From Rugalucina vietnamica (Eukaryota > Mollusca > Bivalvia > Lucinida > Lucinidae): a DNA stretch of 64,000 nucleotides. This document shows, one piece after another, positions 32,872 to 46,199 of this stretch (position 1 is its first letter; each line of letters begins with the position of its first letter). The notes under the pieces are model-generated. The model searched no databases. It had not been told where the DNA came from and saw only the letters and a program-made list of their open reading frames with translations. Position numbers and translations under genes: made by a program. The stretch spans positions 41,237,883 through 41,301,882 of the forward strand of contig OZ024879.1 in NCBI GenBank assembly GCA_964017185.1, given 5' to 3'.

Positions 32872-34095
32872 TTACTTTGGAGCTGTGATTGGTGACCGAG
32901 GACGATGGCCACGGGAACCAGGGCGCGAGGCAACCTCGTCCATCTCCATGGCATCGTCATTAGCCAGAGCTCCAAATTTGTTATACTGTTGGACGGGATC
33001 ATCTGATCCCTTCTGCACCCTACTGGATGCAGAATGTGGTTTTGCGTTTGTACTCGGTTGGTTTGGTTTTGAACTAACTTTGGCTTGTTCTGACAGAGAT
33101 TTGCTTGATGTTACGTTCTGATTTTGAGAATTATTGTTTCTGTTTGGTTTCCTCGCAATGAGAACTTTTGAACTCTCTGTAATCTTACAGTCTTCGACAC
33201 TGTATTGTGTAGCAGCTGTTTTGGTTTCTGGTTTGGCAGCAAGTGATTTGACTATATGTGAGAAACTAAATTCAGGCTTCTGTTCAAGTTGTTTTCGAGC
33301 TTCAAGATATGTCAAGTTCTTTGTTATCTTCAATCGCATGATTTCTTTTTACTTCTTCCATGTTTCGCATTCATTTGACCGTGATAGATGCGCTCCGCCA
33401 CAGTTGACACATTTTGTGGGGTTTTTGCAGTGATTTGTATGATGGTCATGGTTTCCCATACCACATCTTTCACAGACTGACCCGGGGTCAACTGGGCATT
33501 TGTCCTCATGGTGTCCAAATTTCTGACAGTTAAAGCATCTCAAAGGATTTGGTATGTACAGATCGACAGGAATAATTTGATAAAAGATTTTCAGAGATTT
33601 AGGTGGTACAACTGAGTCAAATGTTAAAAGAAGTGTATTCGTGTTGATTGTGTCTTGTCCTTTTTTAACTGTGAAGCGTTTTACTGCTGTAACACCTTGA
33701 TTTTCCAAGTACTCGAGTATGTTCTTTTCTGATTCTCCTTTGAGATTTCTGTCTCTGATTATGCCTTTGGAAGAGTTTAGAGTTTTGTGTGGTTTAACCT
33801 CTACTGGTAGATTGAAGAACTTTTTTGATTTTAAAAGAATATCTGTTTGCATTTTCCTTGTTGTTTCTACAAACAATGTTCCGTTTTTTAATTTCTTCAC
33901 AGATTTTGGTGTGCCTATAATAGATTCAATTTGTTTCTCAATAACGAAAGGTGACAGTGATGTAACTTGTGTTTCTTTGTTTGTTGACTCAATAATAATA
34001 AACTTTGGAAAATTTTCTTGTGCTCTAAACAGTGTCGAAGCGTCTATATCGTCGTCGGAGTCCGGTCGTTGTCGTTTGTGTGCTATTGAATCCAT
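32872..34095 (-). pseudogene. LINE ORF1 with zinc knuckles, one in-frame stop
   Basis: The first 248 codons (34095–33352) hold a nucleic-acid chaperone-like region and three zinc knuckles (CFNCQKFGHHEDKC, CERCGMGNHDHHTNHC, CVNCGGAHLSRSNEC). A TAA at 33349–33351 follows ETWKK. The same frame then continues for 155 residues (KEIMRLKITKNLTYLEARKQ … SPITAPK), rich in Ser, Lys and Gln. A single base change explains the break. Such ORF1 proteins bind the element RNA. Confidence 0.75.
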
Positions 34096-34718
34096 TTTTT
34101 TAGTTTTAAGTCTCGACGGCTATGCGCTTCACCCTCCTTGGAGCCCTACAAGGGGACGCTATACGGAAACGGCTCTCCAGTTTCCAGCGCCAAAGCTACA
34201 TACCCGTCATACTCGCCGTGCAAGATTCCAAAGTACTTCAGACTACCCAAGCTTTAACAACAAATAAATATTAAGTCAGATGTCTAATAAAGAAAACCGA
34301 AATAACATTCAGACGTTGTACCCACCCTGCCTCTCAACCTAGACCCAAGTAACCCAGAAATACCGAAAAACAAGCCCGTCGATTGACCCTTAAACCACCG
34401 CCTTCTGAGATATAGGGAAAAGGATGATTAAATGAAGAAATTTGGAACACGGTTGCGTATCATTCGATACTGAAACAGTTAGAAGAAAGAAGAGATCTCA
34501 GGGCAAGGCATGGCAGCCGATTGACCGTGTCGAGCCTCCACGGCCTCCCGTTTACACCGAATCCGAGGCCAAAGAGGCGTGTTGAGACAGGTGAAGATCT
34601 CTGGCCTGTCCCTCAACCTCCAGGATCCTCTTCTCCGGCTTACGGGTATCCACCCACGGCAAACAGGTGGCACCTCTTTTGACCGGGTTTTACGGTTCCG
34701 CATGAGGGAGCGACCGGC
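34096..34718 (-). promoter_or_regulatory. 5' UTR of the Nimb-type LINE
   Basis: About 620 bases between the 5' target duplication and the ORF1 ATG. It is richer in G+C than its surroundings and probably holds an internal promoter, as in related LINEs. No motif is clear enough to name. Confidence 0.4.
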
Positions 34719-34900
34719 GAAAGGGGAAAGTTGTCAAAATGTCATTTGACGGGGAAAATTTTGTGGAAATGTGCAAATGGACTGAATATTTATGATTCTG
34801 AAAATAAGCAACCCAGGGGCAGGTCTGCCTCCACCCCGGGACAATATACATGTTTGTTATATGACTGAAGGAATTCCTGTCTCCTGACTGGCTCATGCAG
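34719..34900 (+). mobile_element. Hairpin-ended repeat E, copy 2, right part
   Basis: The sequence resumes after the LINE with the second GAAAGGGGAAAGTT and continues as repeat-E-like DNA. The right border is unclear. Confidence 0.35.
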
Positions 34901-35640
34901 TATTAATAAATCCTTATATTTCTCTGAAACCAGACTAAACTGATGAATACCAGATCAAACCAGTTCCTGGAGGTTAATTATTATGTAGCCACCAAGGAAA
35001 ATAATCAGCAAATAGAGTACCACACAAACGGAACCTCGGGTTTGAAGTCATGTTAACCAGTGAAGATAGGATCGAGCCTTAGATCCCTTATTTACATGAC
35101 ATAATACGTTGTACTGGCGTACTACGGTAATACGACAGCCAGATATTCGAAACATGTTCAAGCAATCACACGACATTTGTTCACACCCAAAGGCGGAGAA
35201 TATTGCAAAGAAAATCTTTACGTGCTGTGCGATAACCACAGTATACTTCCGATACAAAACTTCAAGTTCTGAGCACGTGACAAAACGTGGCGTGGCGTAA
35301 CCAAAACACCTTATCGTGTCTAGCACACCAAAGCTCAAAATAAAGCGCCGCCTTTCTGTTATACTGAATTATGTATGAAGTAATAATTTATATTCATATA
35401 GACATAACTTTTGAATTAATTAATTCATCAACTACTGCAAGCCGGTGTTTCATTGTTTTGAGACGTTAATTATTTTGAGACGGTGCATCTTTAGAAACAT
35501 CTTAATTAAGTGTGTGGGCTTTGAAACAAAAGACGAACTTATTAAGCATATGTCACCATTCTGTCTACATCTACGCGTTGCAACGAACAAAAGGGTTATA
35601 GGAATAGAGACACAGGTGGTGAAACGTAGTCAAACATAAT
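34901..35640. other. Gene-free stretch
   Basis: AT-rich DNA. I recognise no gene, element or tandem repeat. Confidence 0.4.
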
Positions 35641-35853
35641 TGAGCCTTCACGTGAGAAAACCAACAGTTGGGGTTTCTGACCAGGTCCGACACAAAGCAG
35701 TCCATACATTCTGACGTAGGCTATAAGCTTGAGATTTTGGTTTTAAGAAGAAGAGGGACTGTACTATCTATGTAGAGAAAACAAAGGCCCTGATCAGCTT
35801 CGCGGTTACCTATGTTTTCGCAAATGTAGATTTTTGGTTTCCTCTTGCGGCGG
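35641..35853 (+). mobile_element. MITE family B, copy
   Basis: TGAGCCTTCACGTGAGAAAA at the left, CTTGCGGCGGCTGAG at the right, and the shared body GACCAGGTCCGACACAAA. Part of the inner hairpin is deleted. Confidence 0.6.
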
Positions 35854-35895
35854 CTGAGGTCGTACCATGACTAAACGTCACTTCGCAGTTTCCGA

Positions 35896-36190
35896 ACATA
35901 CACTATTCTGGGCAAAACTTGCTATTCAGGAACTAGAGTGAGCCTTCGCATGAGAAAAACAACAGTTTGCATATGCGAAAACAAAGACGCAGTAACTGCA
36001 CAGCTGATCAACATACACTATTCCGGGCATAACTTGCTATTCAGGAACTAGAGTGAGCCTTCGCATGAGAAAAACAACAGTTTGCATATGCGAAAACAAA
36101 GACGCAGTAACTGCACAGCTGATCAGCGCCTTTGTTTTTGCCACCCGCGGATAGTACAATTCCCGTTCTACGTATATCCAAAGTCAGTGA
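35896..36190 (-). mobile_element. MITE family B with a 115-bp tandem duplication of one end
   Basis: A 115-bp unit starting ACATACACTATTC is present twice (35896 and 36011) and includes the B end TGAGCCTTCGCATGAGAAAA. The element then runs on to the central TGATCAGCGCCTTTGTTTTT and CGGATAGTACAATTCC; the far end is lost. Confidence 0.6.
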
Positions 36191-36473
36191 CGTCGACGCA
36201 AAAACACTGATTTTGAACAACAAAATGTGCTTTTTAGGGCTACTGTTTTTTACATTTTTAATGCTCAAAGTATGTTAAAAATTTGTACACTATTAGAGCA
36301 TGGTTTAAATTACCAATCTGTATAAAAGTATAAATGTGTAGCCATGATTTCAGAATAAATTTGGACTGGGCATATTGATGCTGACTTTTAACATTATGAT
36401 TTAGGCGTTAGAACATTTTAAATGACGGATATGAATTTCTGATATTAATTTGGGCCCTTAAAGCTATTCATTT

Positions 36474-37072
36474 TAGTTGGTTGGGGCCAAAGCTTCTTGT
36501 CTGTTGCTTGGTCCACCGGGGTCCAACTGACGTTTTTTCTTATGCTCCGGAGTTAGTAAGTTATTCGGCGCCAAGGGATCTCCATCGTCGGGCAGCTTAC
36601 TGAATCTTTGAGTCCTGGGTTTTGATTCATCAGGATGTTTATAATGATTTATTTGTTTGTTCTTGATGATTCATTGACTAGTTAGAGATTCACCACGAGG
36701 ACCGAAGAACTAACTAAATGTTATGAACCACTGCAGTAGCTGAGGGTGAAGTTATGGCCATGTAAAATCGATTTAAGCCCGCCAGTAACTTTGTGTTACT
36801 GATCGTTCCAAGTCGATACTTCTGTGGTGGTTCTTTTTGTTTTATGTCTTGGTGTTTAAAATATTTTTGTGCTGTTGGCGCCTTATGTATGTTTTCATAT
36901 TTTAGTTAAGGTAACTCAGTGGCCACCTATTGGGAAAATAGCTGCTCATTCGGCTTACGAAATGTTTTCATGGTATAAGTACCTGATTGTTAGTTTGTTT
37001 TTTCCCACCTCGGTTTTTGGAGTGGGAATCTTTTTCTGATTGCGCCTTTTCCTGATCTTTGCCTACTTGTAC
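36474..37072 (+). mobile_element. Retroposon-like repeat C, longest copy
   Basis: About 599 bp, from TAGTTGGTTGGGGCC to the conserved 3' end GATCTTTGCCTACTTGTAC. The left end matches that of the copy at 56032–56635, so these two are the most complete. No poly(A), no open frame. Confidence 0.6.
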
Positions 37073-37272
37073 CTATTTGTTCAAACATGCATGCAATGTT
37101 TCATTTGTAATGCTTTATCAAAGGACCTTTGAAGTTTTACCGGCAAATAAAGAAATTAGGATTTGTTTCAAATGGGAATTGTACAATATTGGCGGTGTAT
37201 CTGTGTTGCATGAAATTCAGACATCGCTTAACTATTCTGAAAAAGCAAATATGTAACCAACCAACCATGCTT

Positions 37273-37290
37273 TGGGGGGGGGGGGGGGGC
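37273..37290 (+). repeat. Poly(G) run
   Basis: About 17 consecutive G, followed near 37350 by T-rich runs. Confidence 0.8.
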
Positions 37291-37454
37291 ATGCTCCCAC
37301 AGGAACATTTTGAAACCTTTGTCCAGTTTGGTGGCATCTGGTGCATCTTTTTTTTTTTCTTCTTTTTTTTTTCTTTTTATCAAACACACATATATATATG
37401 AACCTCACATGATTACCTTACATGTTAAATAATAGCATGTTTTTGCAATTACAG

Positions 37455-39708
37455 GACACCATGTTTGCCTGCAATCGGTGCCCAATCAGATCCCTGAAGT
37501 CAAGGTTCGAGATCGTACGTCACTGTGAGGAGCAGCATGGAGGGTTTGGTTATTGGTGCACGGAGTGTAACCATCCGTACACAAGATTGGGAAAACACAG
37601 CCGCTGCAAGGCCATGACATCGCAAATGGTCACATACCATCGCCTAAGTGGTGCCTCCGGACCCAAGCTCAGATTATCTTAGAAGAATTCAGCAGAACAG
37701 AACTGCCGCACATGTGGAGGGCTATACCAAACAGCCAGGAAGACTTCGTGAATAATGCCCCCATACCCCCACCAGTTCTCCCATCTATACTACATGATAT
37801 GAACATGAACAATTCCCAAACAGTGACACATACTCTCTTCAAACCCACGACCCAGCCACACAAACGAAATGTCCCTACATCAATAGTACCGAAACGTACC
37901 AAGTCAGTGCAGCCGTCTTCCACACAACCATACATGGACGCGTTTGCCGGAACGAATGACCCAGAAATCCAGTTGATGGGGCCACCCATCGATCTGGGGG
38001 ATGTATATTTTGAACCGCCAGTTCGTTCATACTCCCCCAATGGCAGATACAGTCCACACCTGAGCATTTCTAGCTCAGATTCAAGCTCCCGAGCCAGCCC
38101 CCGATCAAGATACACATCTGGCTCAAGCCGCTCTAGGTCTAGTGGGCGATCTGATTCTCGATCATCGAGCTCTAGGTCATTATCCTATGAAACTGAAACA
38201 AAGAGACATAAAACCCTAGAACCCGACGACAGAATCATAAATGTAAGGAAAAGAAAAGCTCCCCCCAGAACAATACACAGAAACAAAAATGTCCAGAATG
38301 GAAAAAGAGAAAGCAACTGAAAATGAAAAACAAACTAAGACTAAAGACAAAAGTCACAAGACACATGAACTAAAACCAGAATAAAAAATGACCAAGTCTG
38401 AAAAACCAAAGTCAAATGAAGAAAGATCAAAGACAAATGAAAACCCTAAAATGACACAAACACATGTAACTGAAAAACCAAAACCTAACAATGAGGACAA
38501 TACAAAGACGAAAGACAAAGATGGACATGAAAAGATGAATATTAAAGTAACTGTAGGAAAAGAAAGTGAGAGGAAAGTCAGAAGCAATGAAACAAGCACA
38601 AAACTGAGTAGAGTATCAAACGAAAAGAGAGTAACTGACTGTGAAATGAGGAGTGAAAGCAAAGAGAAAAAGGAATGGAATAAGGAAAAAGAAAGTGAGA
38701 AAATTTCAAGCAAGAAAATGAATACTAGTGATTCAGATAAAAAGAAAGTAACTGGAGGAGAACAGAGAAATGAAAACAGAGAGAAAAAGGAGTCTAAAAT
38801 AGAAAATGGCAGCAAGAAAATGAGTTATGAATCAGATGACCGTAATAATGTAACTGAAAGTGAAACGAGAAATAAAAACAAAGAGAAAAGTGAATCCAAG
38901 AAGGAAATAGAAAATGACAAAATGAGAAGTACGTCAAATGTAAATAAAGTGACTGAAAGTGAAACGAGAAAAGTGAATCCAAAAAGGAAAAAGAAAGTGG
39001 AAAAATAAGAAGTACATCAAATGAGAATAAAGAAACTGAAAGTGAAAAGATAAATGGAAACAGAGAAAAAAAGGAATCAAAAATGGAAAAAGAACATGAA
39101 AAACTGAAAAGTGAATCAAAAGTTGAAAACAGAGAAAATCCCAATAATCAAGTAGCTGAAGAGGATGATAGTGACTTTGAGGTACCGGAAGCGGATGTTT
39201 GTGAATGGTTTGCGAAAAATTGGTCGCATAATGTTTTTTACAACCTACCACGTGGTATTACAACATAATGTTACAGAGGGTCAACGAGACCGCCAGAGAG
39301 GAAAGAGTCCCATACCCCCATAACAAACATTGCTTTCAAACAATACTCGATACTACAAGAAATTCAGGAGTCGCCCATCAATTTGATAATTGGTGGTAAG
39401 GAATTCAGAACAAGCAAAGTGACACTGTTATCTTACCCTGATTCTTTGCTTGGGATGCTGTTTAGGCGTTCGTGGCCCATGAGGCCATTAATGGAAATAC
39501 ATATATCTTTGACAGGAACCCTAAATATTTTGAGTACATCCTTGACTACTTACGTAATGGCGGCCACATCGACTTAATGGTTCTTCCAGGGGAGAAAAGT
39601 GAACTATTAGCTCTGCTTACGGAAGCCAGATATTTCATGGTAAAGGGACTGGAGAACATTATCCTTGACAGATGTCAAGTTGAATTCAATAGTCGTTTAT
39701 ATTAAATT
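37455..39708 (+). pseudogene. Zinc finger – Arg/Ser – Lys/Glu – BTB(T1) protein gene, broken
   Basis: It opens after a splice-acceptor-like TTTTTGCAATTACAG with ATG at 37461. A pair of C2H2-like fingers (FACNRCPIRS … HCEEQH; YWCTECNHPY) is followed by a Pro/Ser-rich part, an Arg-Ser stretch (ASPRSRYTSGSSRSRSSGR), a Lys/Glu-rich tract of loosely repeated ~35-residue units, and an end close to the T1/KCTD type of BTB domain (INLIIGGKEFRTSKVTLLSY, IFDRNPKYFEYILDYLRNGG). The frame changes at about 37675, 38290, 38980 and 39463, and in-frame TAA codons lie at 38382 and 39266. No introns are seen within 2.25 kb. It may be a decayed copy, or a good gene in poor sequence. KCTD proteins often pair with cullin-3, but nothing here proves that role. 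Confidence 0.6.
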
Positions 39709-41550
<1,842 letters not shown>

Positions 41551-41678
41551 ATGGTTCTTAAAACATTGCACTGGATTGACCTTGTGGCCTGCACTGCTAG
41601 CCCAGTTTAACTATTTAACATTGGTTTTATTATTCAGTATTCACTTACCTTTTTCTGCCTATTCGAGGACGAATTCCT

Positions 41679-42863
41679 AAGGAGGGGAGGTATTGAAGCG
41701 CCCCAGGGTCCATCAGTGCAATGCCAGGCTGTCTGGGTGTTATTTTATTTTATTTTATATACACGCACCTTGCCCGTAATTGTTCGGCATTTTTACTTTC
41801 ACGTTTCAAGACTGGGATGCACCGCTTTTTCTCCTATTAAATGAACTTACCGCGCGTAATTATTGTATTCAGTCAAATCTAAGTAATTTTCCCCTCATTC
41901 TGCATCCAATCGCTACATTTATCCTTCATTTTTGACGTTGTATTTAAGGATTTTAGCCGCTTAATTGTTCTTCCGTTTCGCATCTTTTTTCCATCATGGC
42001 GAATGTTTACGCCGTAACTATGGCCGGTAATGTACATAGCCGAGTTTTCCGAAGTTGTTTCTTGCCGCTTTTTCATTGGTCAGTTTTCGGCAGCGCGTTA
42101 ATCCGAAACAATTTAAGGCAGTGCATTGACGTTTCGTGTGCTTTTCCGCCCAGAGAAGAAGCCGTTCACTTGGCACTCAGCCAACTCCAGATCTGGAGAA
42201 AATACCAGCGCTCCACCGATTTCACATAGTTTCTGGACGTTTACCACTTCTCGGTGCTTACTATATCCTAGATATATTTTAGATTATGGCTTGTTCCAAG
42301 CCTTTTGGCAAGGTAGTGATACTTTAAGCATTTTCACCGGATTTCACCCCATTCTCACCAAGATTTGTGATTTCACCACAAATTTTAGGCATTTCATCAC
42401 AATTTAAGGTATTTTTAAGATATTTTACTTAGGGTTTCATGGTACATCTCTCTCTCGGACGTTTATATTTATCCAAAACTTAATTCTAATCAATTTGAAG
42501 TAGATTTCTGTCCTCCATTTTGTTTTCTTAAGGTGAGATTAAAGCTAAGAGGCTTAAATCTCAAGTTTTGCACTTTAACATTTAATTTAGTAATTCAGTA
42601 GCCTTTCAGACAGCCTGTTATACATTATTTGATGTTAATATAATCTGTTTCCATGCTATGATATGTCAGTTTATGTCCTATGACTTAAAAGTCTAGAATT
42701 AGAATAAGAACCATAATTTTAGTTTAATTTTCATTCCACCACAATCCTATCGACCCAAGCGAACCCACAAATTTTGTAATCTCTCTTGTTCTTGGCTTAG
42801 CTCGGCTTCTTCCTGACTAATTAAGCCCTTAATTCGGCTAAGAAAAGAGGCATTAGTGTTACA
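41679..42863 (+). mobile_element. Possible solo LTR or LTR remnant (Ty3/gypsy-like)
   Basis: A purine run (AAGGAGGGGAGG, 41679–41690) that looks like a polypurine tract is followed by TATTGAAGCGCCCC. About 1.2 kb of non-coding AT-rich DNA ends near AGTGTTACA. The type of tract and the length suit the right end of a gypsy-like element. No internal coding part lies next to it. This is a broken fossil at best. Confidence 0.25.
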
Positions 42864-42889
42864 ATACATGTACTCAAATATAAATACTC

Positions 42890-43260
42890 ATAAATGTCCT
42901 TCTGCATAGAGATGTGGCAAGGGCAGACAACATTTAGTCCATTTGCATCTAGGCGACTTAAGCACACCTTGCCAAGGTATCTAAGGGTCATGATTTATGT
43001 GAACTTTGTAGTACTTCTTTCCCTATGCTTCACACAAAGGTTCAAGATCATAGGCTTTCTGATTCTGGAGAAAAAGATTTTTAAAGGTTTTTACTATCTA
43101 TCTAGCCATGGCGGCCATCTTGATCATGTAACCTGGACCACTTGAATTAACTTTAGTTCCCACTTCATAAGAATGCTCCATAAGAAGTTTGGCTTTGATT
43201 GGCGAAGCAGTTTGAGAGAAGAAGATATTTGAATACCAGAGGACCAATAGTCCTGTAAGC
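42890..43260 (+). mobile_element. Hairpin-ended repeat E, fragment
   Basis: It has AGGTTCAAGATCATAGGC, GGCGGCCATCTTGATCATGT and TTTGGCTTTGATTGG as in the other copies. The ends are missing. Confidence 0.45.
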
Positions 43261-43301
43261 GTTTTGTAAGATCTGGTATATACTCAAATACTTTCATCTC
43301 C

Positions 43302-43786
43302 AGGGATCTCCATCGTCGGGCAGCTTACTGAATCTGTGAGTCCTGGCTTTTGATTCATCAGGATGTTTATCATGATTCATTTACTAGTTAGAGATTCACC
43401 ACAAGGACCGAAGAACTAACTAAATGTTATGAACCACTGCAGAAGCTGAGGGTGAGGTTACGGCCGTGTAAAATCGATTTAAACCCGCCAGTAACTTTGT
43501 GTTACTGATCGTTCCAAGTCGATACTTCTGTGGTGGTTCTTTTTGTTTTATGTCTTGGTGTTTAAAATATTTTTGTGCTGTTGACGCCTTATGAATGTTT
43601 GCAAAATTTTTAGTTAAGTTAAGGTAACTGAGTGGCCACCTATTGGGAAAATAGCTGCTCATTCGGCTTACGTAATGTTTTCATGGTATAAGTAACTGAT
43701 TGTTAGTTTGGTTTTTTCCCACCTTGGTTTTTGGAGTGGGAGTCTTTTTCTGATTGCGCATTTTCCTGATCTTTGCCTACTTGTAC
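43302..43786 (+). mobile_element. Retroposon-like repeat C, copy
   Basis: It starts at AGGGATCTCCATCGTCGG (5'-truncated relative to 36474) and runs to the conserved CTTTGCCTACTTGTAC. Repeat E lies on both sides. Confidence 0.6.
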
Positions 43787-43797
43787 TTTTTTCATGA

Positions 43798-44245
43798 ATG
43801 TGGTGCATAATCCTGGGGCAAGGCCAGACAACATTAATATCTATAGTCCATTTACAAAGGCAACCTAGGATGACCTTGCCATAAAACAGGACAAGGTCAT
43901 CCCAGACAATCCCCTGGTGCCAAAATGTATTCATAATCCTGAATCTCCTGTCCATTTGCCTATTCCCAGTAAGTTTTACCCATTAAATAGCATTTTACCA
44001 ATTCTTCCCATTCAAATGCATTGGCGACCAAATTTGACCTTGCTGTAAAATAGGTCAGTCCCTGGTGCTTCACACCAAGTTTCAAGATCATAGGCCTTCT
44101 GGTTCTGGAGAAGAAGATTTTTAAAGTTTTTGCTATTTATAGCCAAGGCGGCCCGGCCATCTTGGTGATGTGACCATTTATATAAACTTTCTTTCCCCCT
44201 TCCCAAGGATGCTCCATGTGAAGGTTGTATGACCTGATGGGGAAT
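43798..44245 (+). mobile_element. Hairpin-ended repeat E, fragment
   Basis: GACCTTGCCATAAAACAGGA, GGCCTTCTGGTTCTGGAG and GGCCATCTTGGTGATGTGAC match the body of repeat E. It is the other side of the C insertion. Confidence 0.45.
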
Positions 44246-44655
44246 TGTCTTAAGCAATCTTTTGGCATCGGGGGAAACAGTTTTGATTAATTGGCTTGAT
44301 GGAAAATATTTTTCATTTTACTTTACAAATTACAGGACATCTCAAGAGAAGAAAGTGGGTGCTTTACTTGTAAGCACTAACACTTTCTGATAGAAGCTGG
44401 CTGAGCCTGCTAAGAATTGAAAAGCAGCCTCTTGATCTTAAAATGCTGCTTCCATGTCATTCATGTAAGTACAAATAATTACAAAGCATAACTTAGTCAC
44501 ATTGAACAGTGCTGTTTAAGCTAATGCATTTCAAATAATAATCGGCTTCTTTTGTCTCAAAATAGGCTGCAGCACTTGTCAGAAGGGGCAGTTGGAACAG
44601 TTGAAGGGTTAACTGATGACATGTCGAGGTAATATTATAATGCATTTTATACATA

Positions 44656-44727
44656 AGCCATATAGGGCAATAATTTATAAAACTCAAAGCAGCCATATAG
44701 GGCAATAATTTATAAAATTCAAAGCCA
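44656..44727. repeat. Two tandem 36-bp units
   Basis: AGCCATATAGGGCAATAATT and the following 16 bases occur twice in a row with one difference. Confidence 0.7.
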
Positions 44728-45114
44728 AACATACATATACGCCTAAACCGAGACTGTCTGTTGTATGGTAGTTGGTTGTCACATACAAGTTTTATTGAAT
44801 ATCATTTTTGAAAAGTTATGTTTGCTTATATATTGCATACATTAACAGATTCTGTTGGAGTAAGTCATCGAGTTCTTGTGTATAAAGTCAATCGGACTTT
44901 GAAAACAGTAATATACACAGGAATGAGGAACGACAAAGTCTTTGATTCATTCAAAAACAAGGTCAAAGAAGTTGTTAGTCCTGTAAAAATCAACAACATG
45001 ATGACCCTGGATTTTGTAGAACATTGTAGAACATAAAGGCAATCAGTCTGCTCTCTCGATAGAGGAGAAAAAAGTTTTTAAAAATTGTTGAAAGCAATAT
45101 CAAGAAAGTAGAAA

Positions 45115-45890
45115 GACATTATGAAATGCCCTTGCCCTTGAAGAACGTTGACATAAATCTCCCAAATAAGAGTCAAACGCATTAGCTTTTAGAAGGACTA
45201 CGACGTAAACTCAGCAAGGACAAGAAGTATCATGACCATTATATAACCTTCATGCAAGAGATGATACGTAGTGGTTATGCAGAGAAAGTCACAGAGTCTG
45301 ACCTCCAAAGAGAAGATGGTAAAACAGTAAAAGTAGGCAACGATCAGGAAAATGCGCAATCAGAAAGAAATTCCCACTCCTAAAACCGAGGTGGGAAAAA
45401 CTAAATTAACAATCAGGTACTTATACTAAGAAATAATATTGCAAGCCGAAAGGGTCAGCCATTTTCCCAGATAGGTGGCCACCCAAACTGAAACAAAAAT
45501 ATGAAAACGCACATAAGGAGCTAACAGCACAAAAATTCAACACCAAGACCTAAAACAAAAAGAACCACCACAGAAGTATCGCCTTGGAACGATCAGTAAT
45601 ATAAAATTACTGGCGGGCTTAAATCGACATGGCTGGTACATACCCCATCGTGGTGTCTATCATCCCAAAAAGCTAGAGAAGATCAGAGTCATTTTCGATT
45701 GAAACGCCACGTACCGAAGCAAATTTCCTGCAAGGCCCTGACTAGTGATGAGCAAGGCTAGGATGGTTCCACTGAAACCAATTGCAATTCCTCGCTTGGA
45801 ATGGAGTGCTGCAGTGCTTTCGGTCAAGATAAGTTCTTTGTTGTAGCAGGAGTTGGATTTACAGGATGCCAAGGAATTGTATTTTATTTA
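45115..45890 (+). mobile_element. BEL/Pao retrotransposon remnant (pol), split by repeat C
   Basis: Short peptides typical of BEL/Pao pol are visible: before the insertion KKYHDHYITFMQEMI and GYAEKVTESDL (start of the reverse transcriptase region), and after it WYIPHRGVYHPKKLEK, then SKARMVPLKPIAIPRLEW, which belongs further along pol. A middle part is therefore missing. It is an old, broken fragment with several breaks and no LTRs. A retroposon C copy sits inside it (45327–45627). Confidence 0.6.
45327..45627 (-). mobile_element. Retroposon-like repeat C, copy inside the BEL/Pao remnant
   Basis: It has the conserved end (GTAAAAGTAGGCAACGATCA) and stops at CTTAAATCGA, half-way along the family. 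Confidence 0.6.
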
Positions 45891-45892
45891 AA

Positions 45893-46030
45893 TTAAGGTT
45901 TACGTCCCTTTGAAGATTATTTCAACTCATATGAATCGGGCCAATCAGTAGGTGGGCGAAAACGGGAAAACCTCGAGAAAAACCACCTGACACACCCGCA
46001 AGCAGAACTTGGCTTGTCTCACATGTGGCC
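45893..46030 (-). mobile_element. SINE family D, copy 3 (inverted, truncated)
   Basis: TTTACGTCCCTTTGAAGATT … GCAAGCAGAACTTGGCTTGT, the reverse complement of the D body and 3' end. It lacks the A tail and the head. Confidence 0.6.
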
Positions 46031-46199
46031 AGTGTGGCATAACTAATGTAGTCTCGCATGTGGTCACGTGACTCTTTGTTTACTCACAACTCCTAACAGG
46101 GGAAATCGTATTGATCTTTGCTCGTAACACGTTATTGGTATTATCTATCTTCTGATACTGAGTCGATAAATTTCTAATCATCATCTCAGGTGCATTATG

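Larger units (their letters stand above)
28920..34718 (-). mobile_element. Nimb/I-type LINE, full length, with target-site duplication
   Basis: The flanks GAAAGGGGAAAGTT occur at 28920–28933 and again at 34719–34732: a clear target-site duplication of up to 14 bp (the last bases could be part of the tail). The 3' end is CGTCGTTAAACAACAAACAA with a (CAAA)n-type tail. ORF1 has zinc knuckles. ORF2 has endonuclease, reverse transcriptase and RNase H, followed by a zinc motif. I count three breaks: one stop in ORF1, one single-base shift and one stop in ORF2. The copy is therefore young but inactive. RNase H after the reverse transcriptase fits the I group; Nimb is my best guess. Confidence 0.82.

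Noticed and set aside
34479-34703. Basic 74-codon open frame in the Nimb-type LINE leader
   Set aside because: It lies in the 5' UTR, has no motif and is probably chance.
36540-36590. TGGCGCC-like primer binding site in retroposon C
   Set aside because: A short chance match; there are no LTRs around it and the family has a fixed 3' end of retroposon type.
44818-45036. Small open frame (72 codons) upstream of the BEL/Pao remnant
   Set aside because: Lysine-rich with no recognised motif. It may belong to an old element, but I cannot support an assignment.
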